DNA of 59,072 nucleotides. Origin: Fragilaria crotonensis. Its lineage: Eukaryota > Bacillariophyta > Fragilariophyceae > Fragilariales > Fragilariaceae. A program made the position numbers and the translations under genes. This document shows, one piece after another, positions 1 through 12,044 of the stretch. Each line of letters starts with the position of its first letter. Positions within the stretch are counted from its first letter, which is position 1. Location: NCBI GenBank assembly GCA_022925895.1, contig JAKSYS010000381.1, positions 1-59,072 of the forward strand. The letters run 5' to 3'. The notes below the pieces were generated by a model. That model ran no database searches. It was not told where the DNA came from and was given only the letters and a program-made list of their open reading frames with translations.

Positions 1-1362
1 TCCCCGCCGGTGGTGATTCAGGCCACCAATATCAATATCAATGTGGCCTCAGCGATGACGTCGACTACTCACAGACTCAACGCTTCCACGTCCAAGAACA
101 GGGGCACACTGCAACAATCTCAGCATCTATTTTCCCCTGCGTCGTCTGATTCATCTGCTCCATCTAAAATCAAGGAAGTCAAGTTGCAATCCAAGTTCGT
201 TCAGCACTCTGATAACGATGTTGTAGTTGATATGGACGCACTTCAAAAGCTAGCATCCCAAAACCCAACTGCACTTCGGTTAGCAGACATGTACAAGTAT
301 GCCGTAATGAGAGATCGTGGTCAGAGGCTACGAAATGCACAATTTCTGCATAGGGAGCTTCCAATAAGGATTGCTCAACGCGCTCTTGATCTGCTTACCT
401 TGCCACACGGTCTCAACGAATCCCCACCAATTCGGCATGTGGCGCTCATCTACCTTCGATATCTTCAACTATTTGAAACCACCCTGCACCTCAAACTGAC
501 GAGGAGGAGGAAGCTTTCAAAAATGATGCTCACGAGTATCATGCTCGATCGTACATCTATTCCCATGGACATTGCTCGAGGCATCCAAATGTGGCAGGAG
601 GAACGACACGCAGATCTGGATCGCAAACAGAGGCAAGGAATGGAGGATGCTATCTATCGATTCTTTACCGCTAGAGTTGGCCTTCGATTGCTAACGGAGC
701 ATCATATTCTATCCAGCACCAAACTGTCAAATGATCAAAAGAAATCGTTTCGAAATGATCACTTGCACTTATCCAACGACAACAATTTGGGTTGCATTCA
801 AACCGATTGCAATCCAGTAGAACAAGTCGAGCTCATTGCGAAGGATGTCATTCAGCATACAACATCGATATATGGTGTCTGTCCCGAGATAGACATTGTT
901 TCTTCTGGTGAAGAAAATAAGTTTACCTACGTTCCGCATCATTTGCAATACATGATGACTGAGCTTCTCAAGAATTCGTGTCGCGCCACCATTCGCCATT
1001 GCGCCGGCGGCGAACTCCATCCAATTCGTGTCGTTATCGTGATTGGGGCCGAAGATGTTTCCATCAAAGTTGCAGATCGAGGAGGTGGTGTGCCTCGAAG
1101 TACCATGAAGGAGATTTTCAAATTTGCTCATTCAACGAAATCCAAATCGGACGTTCCTGCAGGTAGCGATGACATTCGAGGATTTGGTCTACCTCTGTGC
1201 CGCATTTATGCTAGATACTTTGGTGGTGAATTGACACTCAAGAGCATGGAAGGTTATGGACTTGATGCGTATCTCTACCTCCCACGTTTGGGTGATGCCT
1301 GCGAGAACTTACCTCCTACTGTCAAGGCCAGTCCAGGTGGGCAGATCTCCTTGCCAACGTGA
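1..1362 (+). CDS. Mitochondrial pyruvate/branched-chain ketoacid dehydrogenase kinase (5' partial)
   Basis: The frame is open to the left edge, so the true start may lie upstream; the first in-frame ATG inside the window is at 55. The protein has the PDK/BCKDK layout: an N-terminal helical domain with the conserved stretch LADMYKYAVMRDRGQRL, then a GHKL ATPase domain. Visible ATP-site motifs are the N-box (ELLKNSCRATIRH), the G1 box (DRGGGVP), the hallmark stretch IFKFAHSTKS, and the G2 box (GFGLPLCRIYARYFGG). Family knowledge: these kinases phosphorylate the E1 subunit of mitochondrial 2-oxoacid dehydrogenases on serine and switch the complex off. The family is clear; whether the substrate is the pyruvate or the branched-chain complex is not decided by sequence alone. 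No intron is visible. The stop TGA is at 1360-1362. Confidence 0.9.
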   Translation, partial: SPPVVIQATNININVASAMTSTTHRLNASTSKNRGTLQQSQHLFSPASSDSSAPSKIKEVKLQSKFVQHSDNDVVVDMDALQKLASQNPTALRLADMYKYAVMRDRGQRLRNAQFLHRELPIRIAQRALDLLTLPHGLNESPPIRHVALIYLRYLQLFETTLHLKLTRRRKLSKMMLTSIMLDRTSIPMDIARGIQMWQEERHADLDRKQRQGMEDAIYRFFTARVGLRLLTEHHILSSTKLSNDQKKSFRNDHLHLSNDNNLGCIQTDCNPVEQVELIAKDVIQHTTSIYGVCPEIDIVSSGEENKFTYVPHHLQYMMTELLKNSCRATIRHCAGGELHPIRVVIVIGAEDVSIKVADRGGGVPRSTMKEIFKFAHSTKSKSDVPAGSDDIRGFGLPLCRIYARYFGGELTLKSMEGYGLDAYLYLPRLGDACENLPPTVKASPGGQISLPT

Positions 1363-2999
1363 TGATGTCAAACGATTACTACCATAGCACTAATTGTGCC
1401 GTCCATTATAGATATATTAACTCACTCACAATCATTCCGGCAACCAGTCCCGACCTTTATCTTAATTTTTCCGTGAAGCCGATTTCCTTTATCAGGTCTT
1501 CTCACGGAGTACTTGATTTTGAACCCTTATCCCCATCCACGCAGTGAGATTTCATCCTATAGGGTACCTTCTTTCGAGAAGCCTTTCGATAAGGGCCATC
1601 ATGCCGATTGTAGGGTGAAGGCCTTGGCAAATTAAGGTTATGTGCGAAGGACAAAACCGAATTCACCTTACAGCAAATATTAGCAAATGCGTGGCATCAC
1701 CTTTACGTTACCCCTTTTCCAGCAGGGGGTCATGACCTTTACCTTCACCCTCCCTATGAGTGATTCTACTGCACAACGACACCAATTACACAGCAATCAC
1801 ATTTCTGTTGTCCTAATGGAACAAAGTGCAATGGTAATGTTGGATTCCTTTTACTCTGCTACTTCAGTCCTCCCTAACACAAACACAAGTTAGATTCAAC
1901 ATTGGTAATCAATTCATCAAATTCAGCATGCATACCATCTTCATATGGCCACACAACCCCCCTATAGATCCTCTTGTGATGGTTTACTATCAAATAAGGA
2001 TTCAAGTAGTCCTTCTTGTTGAACCTTGAGAAACAAGTCTCAGGGTCACAGTATGGAGGATTTGACCATCATCAAAATCGTCACCATGACGCATTGTTAC
2101 ACAGATCTGCAGTCACTTGCAGAAAATTCTCCTCCTCTGCAAAGACATGAACAAGGTCATCCAACACATGATTCATTGGGATATTCACCACATTCTGCTG
2201 CTCATGAGCAGAGAGGCTTATGTTGATGGAGCTCTTGGCTTTCAGATGCCATGGCATCGCAATTTCATTCAAAGCATGCTACCTTTCTCATCTGAAAAGT
2301 CATCATCAGTAATAATCAATTAGTCAGCCAAGTGTCAACTTCTAAACATCCAACTTATCTAATCTTGATAAGCTGTATTTTACTCACTCACCATTTTTGG
2401 GTTGTATTGGAGGATTGAAGTGCTCTTCCTCTAGAACAAAAGTTCGGTTAATGTTTAGAAAATGCAACTGAATCAAGTCGAAACCAATACAGTATACACA
2501 AATGCAAATACTCTACTAGCAAGAGGTATTCTACAGTAGTACTAGCGTACATACCGGAACGTTAGGTGTGCACTCGCTGTGAGCGCCAGTCCCCACGCCA
2601 CAGGCACCGTTGCATGCGCACTGTGGACACGAGTCATTTTGAACATGACCATGAGAATTCTCGATTCGTGATTCGCCATTGAGAAACAATTGAATCCAGT
2701 TCGAACTCTATGCGTGCAAAAGGTAGTATCTCCGCATTCTGTTAAATGTTTGGATTTCATTTATATCATTGACGACAGTCATCGGTCATTCTGTTCGTAC
2801 GATGTCTTATCGTTGTTAAAATGGCTGTAGAATAAGTACCATCGGCTGGTTCCAAAACCAAGTAGTAGTCATAGAATCGAGCCACTGCACCGATGGTAGT
2901 CATAGACTATCACACTTATCCAACCAGATGTCCTGCCTCACAATCCCGACATAAGTGCTCGATCTACTCGTACTTTCAAAAGCGAGTTAGGGATTCACC
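1363..2999. other. Intergenic, no gene recognised
   Basis: About 1.6 kb between the kinase and the first cysteine-rich gene. Open frames here are short (under 75 codons), overlap on both strands and show no recognisable motif. It should contain the promoter of the gene at 3000, but no distinctive element stands out. Confidence 0.5.
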
Positions 3000-5900
3000 A
3001 TGAATCGGCGAACGAGTACGGCGTTATTCGTTTTCGTGCTAGCCGCACATGCGGTCTCGCCTACGACTGCAGCAAGGTCTCTACTTCGACGTGAAGCAAA
3101 CGTGATTTCCGAACTTGCCAACGCCAACCCGAAGACTGAGGAGGAGACCGTAACCTGAAAAAGGAGGACGCTTACATTGAGCCCGTTTGGTTTGATTCCT
3201 ACAAGGAAATTGCAGGCAAGGCGTTCAAGCGTTGCAAGCCTCTGAACAATGTCGCTCCTGTCGATGGTAGTGTGTGCACCCAGATGAAAGTTGGAGACTA
3301 TATCTGTGCTTTTGAAGATCAGACTTGCCCCGACGGATCCATCCATCCAAGAATCAAATGTGACTGTAACATCGGAACTGGGGGTGGTGTCTGGTCTTGC
3401 GAGGAGTACAAGCCTTGCGAAGTTACTCCACCGGTGACGACGTGCCCCGCAAAGCACCCAATCAGCTTTAATCCCCCGTTGACCTGCAGCGAAGGCATGA
3501 TCTGCCCAATCGGCACCAAGAGGTGCTGTGGCGAAGTGTTCCCTCGATTCGTATGTACTTGCATGGATGGCGTTTTTGATTGCAAGGACGATAAATCGTG
3601 TTCTGGGAAATGTCCGCCGAAGTCGAACTCAGCAGAAAACTCAGCAATGCTTCCCATCCGTCCTAACAATGTTACCACCGGAGAAAATTCAGTTACCCCA
3701 GAGAATCCGGCTGAGGCAGAGAAGCCCGCGGAATCAGAGAAGCAAAATTCTACCTTCCCCCCAGCTGGAAAAGTGGATACGTGTCCTAACCCTGGCTCAC
3801 TTACTCCGCCGACGACAGGAACGGAGTGCACCTTAGACCGATCGGAACTTTGCCACTACGACAAGATCTGTTGGTAAGTTCTTCACGAATAACCTGCCAT
3901 ACCTACTAATCATTTCAGTCGTTCAATGATCCCTAACACCATCTGCTACAGCTGTGACCAATGTGACGACCGTTTCTCATGCTCGTGTGAGGATGGCAAA
4001 TGGCAGTGTCTTGAACTTGCATACCGATGTGCGCCTTGCAACAACACCACATCAGAACAGCCAATTGAGACGAAACCTCCCACGGCAACTATTTCTCCAG
4101 GTGCAGAAACATGCCCCAACCCTGATTCTCTCGTTCCTCCCGAGGATGGAACCAAGTGCAGCATCGATCCAACGGAGGTATGCCATTATGATAAGACCTG
4201 TTGGTAAGTTCGGTCAATAAATGACGCCAGATTGGTTTTTAACCAACGTGTCCTCGAGCTATTGATCGGAAAGTGACTGACGTGTTTCTTCGTATTTGCC
4301 TTCTGGTGTGAATTTCAACAGCTGTGACGACTGTATGGACCGTTTCACTTGCACTTGTGTGGATGGTACTTGGCAGTGCGCCGAAATTGCCGTGAGGTGC
4401 ATGGGACAATGCCCCCCAGCCATAAATGGCAAGAAGTGTGATGCAGGATCAGTCGTCGAGGAGGGCCAGACAGAATGCTGCGGCTCGATCCTTCCAATAT
4501 GGCGTTGTCGATGTGGCGGCGAAGGGACGTACGAGTGTATTTTGGAGAATTCTCCATTGAATGCATGCCTTTGCGCTGGGGAACCCCCCGTGGAAGTTGG
4601 TGCTAAAAACGAGACAGATTCAGGCAGCGCTATTACCATTGGTGCTACATGCCCCAATCCTGATTCTATCGTTCCTCCTGAGGATGGGAGCAAATGCAGC
4701 CTTGATCCAGCCCAGGTATGCCACTACGACAAGACCTGTTGGTAAGTTCGGACAAAAACTGTCGCCTGTCGCCGGATTCTTCTTCCTGACCATAAAATGA
4801 ATGTCAACAGCTGCGATGATTGTATGGATCGTTTCACTTGCACTTGTGTGGATGGCGTTTGGCAGTGCGGGGAAGTGGCAATGGGGTGCATGGGACCATG
4901 CCCTCCGTCCGTCGAGGGCACGACGTGTGATGCAGGATCAGTTGTCGAGGAGGGCGAGACTGAATGCTGTGGCTCGATCCTTCCAGTGTGGCGTTGTCGA
5001 TGCGGCAGCGCTGGGACATATGAGTGCACGATGGAGCATCCTCCATGGATGATGTGTAGCTGCGCCATGGAACCCCCCGTAGAGGCAGGTGCCAATAACG
5101 AGACCGCGGCAACTCCTCCTCCGGGAGACCTTGCAGTGACATGCCCTAACCCTGATTCTCTCGTTCCTCCTGAGAGTGGAAGCAAATGCAGCGTTGATCC
5201 AACGCAAGTATGCCATTACGACAAGACCAGCTGGTAAGTTCGGACAATTATAGTCGCCGGATTCGTTGTCAAAAGCTTTCCTCAAGCATCTGACCATACT
5301 TTGAACGTCAACAGCTGCGACGATTGTATTGATCGTTTTTCTTGCACGTGTGTGGATGGGGCTTGGCAATGTGCGGAAGTCGCAATGTCGTGTATGGGAC
5401 CATGTCCTCCGGCCATCAAGGGCACAACGTGTGACGCAGGATCAGTCGTTGAGGAGGGTCAGACGGAATGCTGTGGCTCGATCCTTCCAGTGTGGCGTTG
5501 TCGATGTGACAGCGCTGGGACGTACGAGTGCATTTTGGAGAACCCTCCATGGATGATGTGCAGCTGCGCCATGGAACCCCCGTTAGAAGGAGGTGTCGAA
5601 ACCGCTGCACCAACCGCTGGAAAGAATGTGCCAGATTCAGGTGGCGCCGCAACCACTAGTGCTCCTCCTCCAGGCGACCTCTCAGGCACATGCCCTAACC
5701 CTGATTCTATCGTTCCTCCTGAGGATGGAAGCAAATGCAGCGTTGATCCAACGCTGACCTGCCATTATGACAAGACCTGTTGGTACGTGTGGACGAATAC
5801 TGTTGCAAGATTCCTTTCCTAGCTTTCCTCGAGCTTCAATTCCTAGCAGTGTCTGACTTGTTTTTTTTCCGTGAATGACAACAGCTGTGACGTTTGTGGT

Positions 5901-6179
5901 GACCGTTTTTATTGCGATTGCGTAGATGGTGCTTGGCAGTGCCTTGAAAGGGCAATGTCGTGTATGGGACCATGCCCTCCGGCCGTCAAGGGTACAAAGT
6001 GTGAGGCGGGATCCGTGGTTGAGGATGGCGAGAAGGAATGCTGTGGCTCGATCCTTCCAGTGTGGGTTTGTCGATGTGGCAGCGCTGGTGTATATGAGTG
6101 CACGATGGAGAATTCTCCATGGATGATGTGCATGTGTGCGCAACCTACAGAAGAAGGCAACATCACCATTCTTCCTTAG
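3000..6179 (+). CDS. Secreted modular cysteine-rich protein, paralog 1 (six exons)
   Basis: Exons by GT-AG sites: 3000-3873, 3952-4203, 4322-4741, 4811-5233, 5315-5782, 5885-6179. The ATG opens a signal peptide (MNRRTSTALFVFVLAAHAVS) followed by a short basic propeptide-like stretch (ARSLLRRE). The rest is a chain of cysteine-rich modules. The core is CPNPxSxxPPxxGxxCxxDPxxxCxYDKxC, the exon junction, then CDxCxDRFxCxCxDGxWQC. Exons 3-6 add a second part (GPCPPxxxGxxCDAGSVVEEGxxECCGSILPxWRCRC). Exons 3-5 look like recent tandem duplicates. The last exon ends NITILP. One base is missing near 3138-3150: the signal-peptide frame stops at 3156-3158, while the module frame is one base out. In exon 4 the junction Cys is Ser. 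Function unknown; an extracellular or cell-wall role is inference from the signal peptide and many disulfide-type cysteines. Confidence 0.85.
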
Positions 6180-8069
6180 AACATCTCCCCTTTCTTGCCT
6201 TTTTGACATGGAATAACTAGATAGCAAATACACACGTGCAAGCTTTGTTCTCTAAAATGTTGCAACTTGTCTGGTGGGTGCCTCAGGCATCAGGTCTTGG
6301 ACTTTTCACCGCACCCACCCTTTTGCCAAGATCCTTGCAGCTGGCATTGGGAATCTTGTTATCACAGCTTGAACATCCACAAGTTAGTGTATCAAATATG
6401 ACATTCAACATCCACCTGCATCATGTCACTGCGGGAATAACTGTGCCAGCACAACTATACGAACACGCGCATCCTCTGCCTCTGTTTATTCATCGCGTCA
6501 TCGCCATATTTTGAGTCCGATGCAACTTCCAATCTACCAGTATATAGTAGTTCTAGTCCATCCGGACAACGACGCCACCATATTGTCAATTTTTGGATGT
6601 TTACCCTCAACACTGAAAAAATCCAGCTTCTCCGCCCTCCCCGACTATTTATTTCAATAACCACCGCCCAGTATATGGAATACCAGCGTCAGCCAGATTC
6701 AGATTCTGGTACGCTGCTGGTGTTGTCTTGAACGGTGGCTTCCTTGGACTCGACCCAAGAAAAGGATTATGAACCGAGATTTAGTTCTCAAATTAAACTT
6801 GAGTACACACTACATCTTCCAGATCAACATTCCTTCCGTACTGACACTCACTTCGATGTTGACAAACTGTGCCATCTTTCATGGATCGAATGATCAATTC
6901 AGACGAATGGCATTCTGGGTTGGTATGGTTGGTGCATCATATGCATACGGGCGTCATACTTGTGGAATTAGTGAGGACTTTCCGATTACAGTACTACAGT
7001 ATATGTACCTAAACCTCTAGCTGCCGGGGAGTTGTACAGTACTCTAGTACTATAGTACTAACTTTGTCTATGGTACATGAATTATGCAGTTACTCCTATG
7101 ATATGATATATTTACTCAACGTTCATCTTTAAAGTAGACATAACCGCTACAGTTTCATACGCACAAATATTCGAAGCAATCGATCCATGTAAACCATTTT
7201 GGATTGAGCATGTTTTGTATCAAGCAAAGAAATCATTTTACGAATCATGATGAACCGGTGTGGGTTCGAATTTCGAATTACGTTTGCATAAAATGCATGG
7301 AGAAGTTGAATACGATACTGAAGTCCGCAAAACGACACTCTCATCATTTAAGCGCCTAAAGCATGCAGAATGTCATTCTGATTGCTTGATAATCGGTTGA
7401 GTGGTTTCCCAATATACGCCTTGATTCCATCATGCATGATGTACCGCTACGAGGGTTTGGATAGAAACGGGATCATCATAAATTTTCAAAGGTGTGCCGC
7501 GAGTATTAAATGTTTGTTTCATTCGCCGAAATTGTCAGGTTGTAGGCGAACAATTCTAATTTTGATGTTCTCAACGTTGCTGTCGCACATCCGAAATAAC
7601 CTATTGGGAAAGTCGTGGTGAGCTGTCGGCCGTTATTCCCCTTTTAAATATTCATTCACTAATGGACAGTGAGTGCAAGATACCAACCTGATTCACGACC
7701 AACAACTATCTCGTAGTATCACATCGAGAACGTTGCAGGATAAAATCACAAGCGGTACGACATGTGCAGACACGCATCATATACCGGTACTGGTATGTCA
7801 TATGCAAAACAGGTTAGCAGCATCGATGCGGTCGCATGTCGGTAGTGGCATATTTCTCATCTTTTGATATCACCAGCAACATTTTGGATCAAGGGAGGAG
7901 TTCATCGAAGTGAGCATACGCCATACGTGCCATACAACAATCCACTCTCATAGTTCATAGCTCATAGTGTGCTTCTCACTATCTACCAGTGATTTTTGAG
8001 TATTGAAGAGTCCAGAGTTTCGTACCGGTCAACCGCCACTACATAACAAGTACTGCACCACGAAGTGAA
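6180..8069. other. Intergenic, no gene recognised
   Basis: About 1.9 kb between the two long cysteine-rich paralogs. It contains GTAC-rich palindromic patches (for example 7033-7065) and only short motif-free frames on both strands. Confidence 0.5.
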
Positions 8070-10692
8070 ATGAACAACAATCGATATGGCAAGAGTTGTG
8101 CCAGTCGCTGCACACGCTTATTATTGTTCCTTCTTGTCCTCGCTGCCGCTGTCTCTCATGTGACTGCAGCAAAGTCTCTGCTTCGTCGCGAAGGAAATGT
8201 CAATTTGAACGTCAACGACGAAGCTGGACAGGAAGGACGTTCCCTTGGAAGGTTAAGCCAAGGCTACCTGGAACCGGTTTGGTTTGAATCCTACAAGGCG
8301 ATTGCGGGCAAGGCGTTTAAGCGTTGCAAGCCTCAAACAACGTCGCTCCTGAGGATGACAGTTCATGTCCGCTTTTAAAAGGAGTGGGCGACTACAGCTG
8401 CGCTTTTGAAGATCAAACATGTCCGGACGGATCGATCCATCCAAAGATCAAATGTGATTGCAGCAAGAGAACTGGTCTTTGGTCTTGCGAGGAGTACAAA
8501 CCTTGCGAAGTTACTCCACCCGTGACGACATGCCCTGCGGAGCACCCAATCACCTACAGTCCTCCATTGACATGCAGTGAAGGTTTGATTTGTCCCATTG
8601 GAAAACAGAACTGCTGTGGCACCACCTTCCCACTCTTTGTCTGTACCTGCAAGGATGGCGTTTTTAAGTGCGATGACGACAAGTCATGTTCTGGAAAATG
8701 TGACGCTACTCCAGTGCCATTGCCATCCGTTGCTCCAGTGCCATTGCCATCCGTTGCTCCAGTGCCATTGCCATCCGTTGCTCCAGTGCCATTGCCATCC
8801 GTTGCTCCAGCACCAGTGCCATCCGTTGCTCCAGCACCAGTGCCATCCGTTGCTCCAGTGCCATTGCCCGTCCCAACCAGCAGCCCACAATCCATGGTAG
8901 TGACCGCACCTCCGAACCCGAGATCCTTTGATTGTCCAAACCGAGGCTCGCTCATCCCACCTGAACGAGGTAGTCCGTGCAATTTGGACCCGTCGGCAAG
9001 TTGCAAGTACGACAAAGAATGCTGGTAAGTTTAAATTCTGCAGAGCGCCACCTTGGTTTCCTGTCTTCCTTTCTGACTCTTTATTCCACATTTGTTTGAA
9101 TCACAACAATCCACGACGATATTGACGACGACAGCTGCGCTACCTGTGTTGACCGATTTACCGCTACATGCAAGTTTGATGTGTGGGAGGTGGTGGAAGT
9201 CGCCATTGACTGTCTTCCGGGACCTTGCCCACCGACACTTCCTCCTGGATCTCTTGAAACTGCTGCTCCGACGGGGGAACTCACATTTACGTGTCCCAAC
9301 CAAGACTCGATCATTCCACCAACGCAAGGTAGCGAGTGCAATGTGAACCAAGCACAACTGTGCAAGTATGATCAAACCTGTTGGTAAGTTTTTTTTCAAA
9401 ATCTCCGTCACTTTCTCTGCTGCACCTCACTCTTTTTTAACTCACAATCGACGTCGATTTTAGCTGCGGGTCTTGTGTCGACCGATTCTATTGCTCTTGC
9501 GTCGCTGGCCAGTGGTCATGCACGGAATTGGCCTTTGACTGCTTGCCCTGTGTCGACCCAGTAGTGACATGCCCCGTCCCTACCGACACCCCTTATCCGA
9601 ATGGCGAATGTACCCTTCCGTTGGACAAAGTCTGTGGGTATGGAGAAGTATGCTGGTGAGTGAGATGTTGACGACGTGTGGCTCCATCCACGGTTTCTTG
9701 TTCTTACGATGTGACACTCACCGTTCTTTCAGCTGCGACAATTGTGTTGTCGAAACCTCATGCCAATGCAATTTCGGTACATGGCTCTGTTCCACTCTTG
9801 ATCTCCCATGCACGGAAACTTGCCCCCCACCAGGAACAAAGGACGTTGTTGACGTTGCCACCACAGCCCCACCCATTGACCCTGTCACGTCGTGCCCAAT
9901 TCCATTGGACATGGATCTCTCTATCAATGGCACCATGTGTGAGCTCCCTGACGCCACGGAGTGTAACTATGGAAAAATTTGTTGGTAAGCTGTCCAACGA
10001 TGTTGAAACATGCAAATGAATTCGAGGCGCCCTATCATTTGCTGCCTTTTTTGCTTATCATGTAATGTAGCTGCGACAGTTGCATTGAGCGCTTCTACTG
10101 CAGTTGCAACGGTGGCGTGTGGATCTGTTCCGAACTTGCATTCCGCTGTGGACCGTGCGACGTGACTACTACAGAATGCCCAATCATTGAGGACCCAAGC
10201 ATCTCTCCCGTTCCCGTCGGATCCTGCAATGTCCCACAAACGAAGGAGTGTACTTATGGTAAAACATGCTGGTACGTGTTTGTACCATTGTGAAACGTTT
10301 TGAATTTGTTTACATTTTCTAATATATTCGCTCCTGTACCTACCTTACTCTTACACCATTTCAGCTGTGACAATTGCATCGATGAATTCTACTGCCATTG
10401 TGAAAGTGGCACATGGTCATGTGCCCAACTCGCGTTTGGTTGTTTGGGACCGTGTCCACCACCTGAGAATGGTCAACCATGTGAACCAACATCAGTGATT
10501 GAGAGCGGAGTTTTTGAATGTTGTGGCTCCATCTCACCACAATGGGTTTGCCGTTGCGGTATTGCTGGAACCTACGAATGCACTGCCTTGTTCCCACCCG
10601 GCGTGGTTTGTGCCTGTGCTCCCCCACCCGATGAGCTGTTCCTACTCGACTCTCCTCCGGTACTTGTGGAAAATACCACTATTCTTCCCTAA
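8070..10692 (+). CDS. Secreted modular cysteine-rich protein, paralog 2 (six exons)
   Basis: Exons: 8070-9024, 9135-9383, 9474-9655, 9733-9984, 10071-10271, 10365-10692. Layout matches the paralog at 3000: signal peptide (LLLFLLVLAAAVSHVTAA), propeptide-like SLLRRE, the shared segment EPVWFESYKAIAGKAFKRCKP, then cysteine modules split by introns at the same TG|C codon. Exon 1 carries a Pro-Val-Ala tandem repeat. Exons 3-5 use a simpler module than paralog 1; the last exon regains the CCGSI and RCG subdomain and ends NTTILP. Exon 2 has lost two cysteines (DRFTATC and WEV in place of DRFxCxC and WxC). The signal-peptide frame and the module frame differ by one base at the AAA run 8335-8337; a fourth A would rejoin them at the position homologous to paralog 1. 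Function unknown; extracellular location inferred. Confidence 0.85.
8711..8870 (+). repeat. 24-bp coding tandem repeat (PVPLPSVA)
   Basis: Inside exon 1 of paralog 2. Four copies of a 24-base unit encode PVPLPSVA, followed by two variant copies encoding PAPVPSVA and a truncated copy. It forms a proline-rich spacer between the first cysteine block and the CPNRGSLIPP module. Near-perfect copy identity suggests recent slippage, so copy number probably varies between alleles. Confidence 0.95.
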
Positions 10693-11644
10693 AGAATCAT
10701 CTATATGAGAGTGAGATCCACATTGTACTGATGTATACGTCATGTTGTTCTTGTCGGAGATGCTTTGTTTGGATGCGATCCAACTTTGGTGGTTTACTTG
10801 CGTTGCTTGAGAGAAGAGTTTATCATTGACAATATATGTTTTTTCGAAATTTTATTTGATCCCATTGGATCTGGCGTACTTCTATACGTCTACTACCGTA
10901 GCTCGATGAGTAACTTGACAACCATTTCAATTTTGTATTTAGTTTTATAAACAGGATTTAAAACCTTATGTCGGCTTGGAGGATGAGTGAACGTACCTCG
11001 GAGACATGAACAATCCCCAGCGCGTGTCGAGAGTCGATGACTACAACTATATTCGCGAGGTTTGCCTTCGAACATGTGTCCGTGTGTCTCATCGAATTCC
11101 ATACACGTTTGTCACGAGTCTTGATACGCGATGGCGTCGAAGTATAACTCAACGTGCGGCAATTCATGTTTCACAGCCCTTTGCTTTCGGTCAAGACACT
11201 TGATGTTCCACACATCCAGTAAGGGGACGTTGATGGTAGGCCGGAAGATCGGACGTGCGTTTGCAAGTCCCTTGCCAATCTCATTGCCTTCGAACTGTGC
11301 TTCAGAATTCCAGACTTTGACATGATGTGTTCTTTCCAGAAGGCGTCCCTACAACGTTCGAGTATTCAAGGCACCGATTTCCTCAATCTCGAGGTAAGTA
11401 TGCATAAAGACAGACCCATTTCCAAAGCCTGATCGGGCATGTCCAACACGTAAACAAGAAATAGCTACTGAAATAGTAGTTCGAAGGTGCAGTAAAGATG
11501 CCTGAGTTGAAGCATGAACTACGCAATGTTAAGTTATCTTCCTTGACGGTGCGCGACTAATCACGAATCAAGTCATGTCCTGCGATGCTCGCAGGTGGCC
11601 CTGGTCTAGCGTAAGGACGATACGAGTAGTCAACAAAAGGCTCT
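10693..11644. other. Intergenic, no gene recognised
   Basis: Between the 3' end of cysteine-rich paralog 2 and the 3' end of the mL41 gene (convergent). No convincing frame, repeat or RNA gene was seen. Confidence 0.5.
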
Positions 11645-12044
11645 TTAAACGCCTCTTCGCAGCTCTGGTGGGATCTTCGATACTGTTGATGCAATGTACG
11701 GCTTCAGCTGAAGGTGTAATCGAACGAACAAACAAAATGTGTCAGAAACTGTCGGCACACCGATAAAACAAAGTGCACACAACTCAACTCACTTTGAAAT
11801 CCGTCAAATCGGGCACAATTAATTGCATTCGTTTCAATGGGTCAACCACAAATCTTGCTTTCGATGTAATATGCCCCTCCTTCGTCGAGCCAGTTCCCTT
11901 GTAATACCCCTTGCCTGCCCTCTTGGGAGAAAGGGGTTGGCGTTTCGTGGCAGACTTGCTCATACGCTTCGACATCCATCGTACTTGAGTACTCAGAAAA
12001 CTGGGGGTAATACTAACCGCGACGGAAAAGAAGGATTGAAACAT
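11645..12044 (-). CDS. Mitochondrial large-subunit ribosomal protein mL41 (MRPL41/MrpL27 family)
   Basis: Two exons on the minus strand: 12044-11793 and 11707-11645, separated by an 85-base intron with donor GTGAGT and acceptor TTCAG. The spliced product is about 104 residues. It starts with a basic, hydroxylated presequence typical of mitochondrial import (FFSVAVSITPSFLSTQVRW), then carries the family signature: KRAGKGYYKGTGSTKEG, RFVVDPLKRM, and VPDLTDFK joined across the intron to LKPYIAS. The PDLxxFxLKPY segment is diagnostic of mL41 and is only complete after splicing, which supports the intron. Role: structural component of the mitoribosome large subunit. The gene is unrelated to the surrounding cysteine-rich genes. 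Confidence 0.88.

Noticed and set aside
3319-3831. 170-codon minus-strand frame in paralog 1
   Set aside because: Antisense shadow of exon 1, which has the family cysteine pattern.
8554-9015. Gly/Thr-rich minus-strand open frame (DGTGAGATDGTGA repeats)
   Set aside because: Antisense shadow of the 24-base tandem repeat in paralog 2; both other strands of such repeats stay open by chance.
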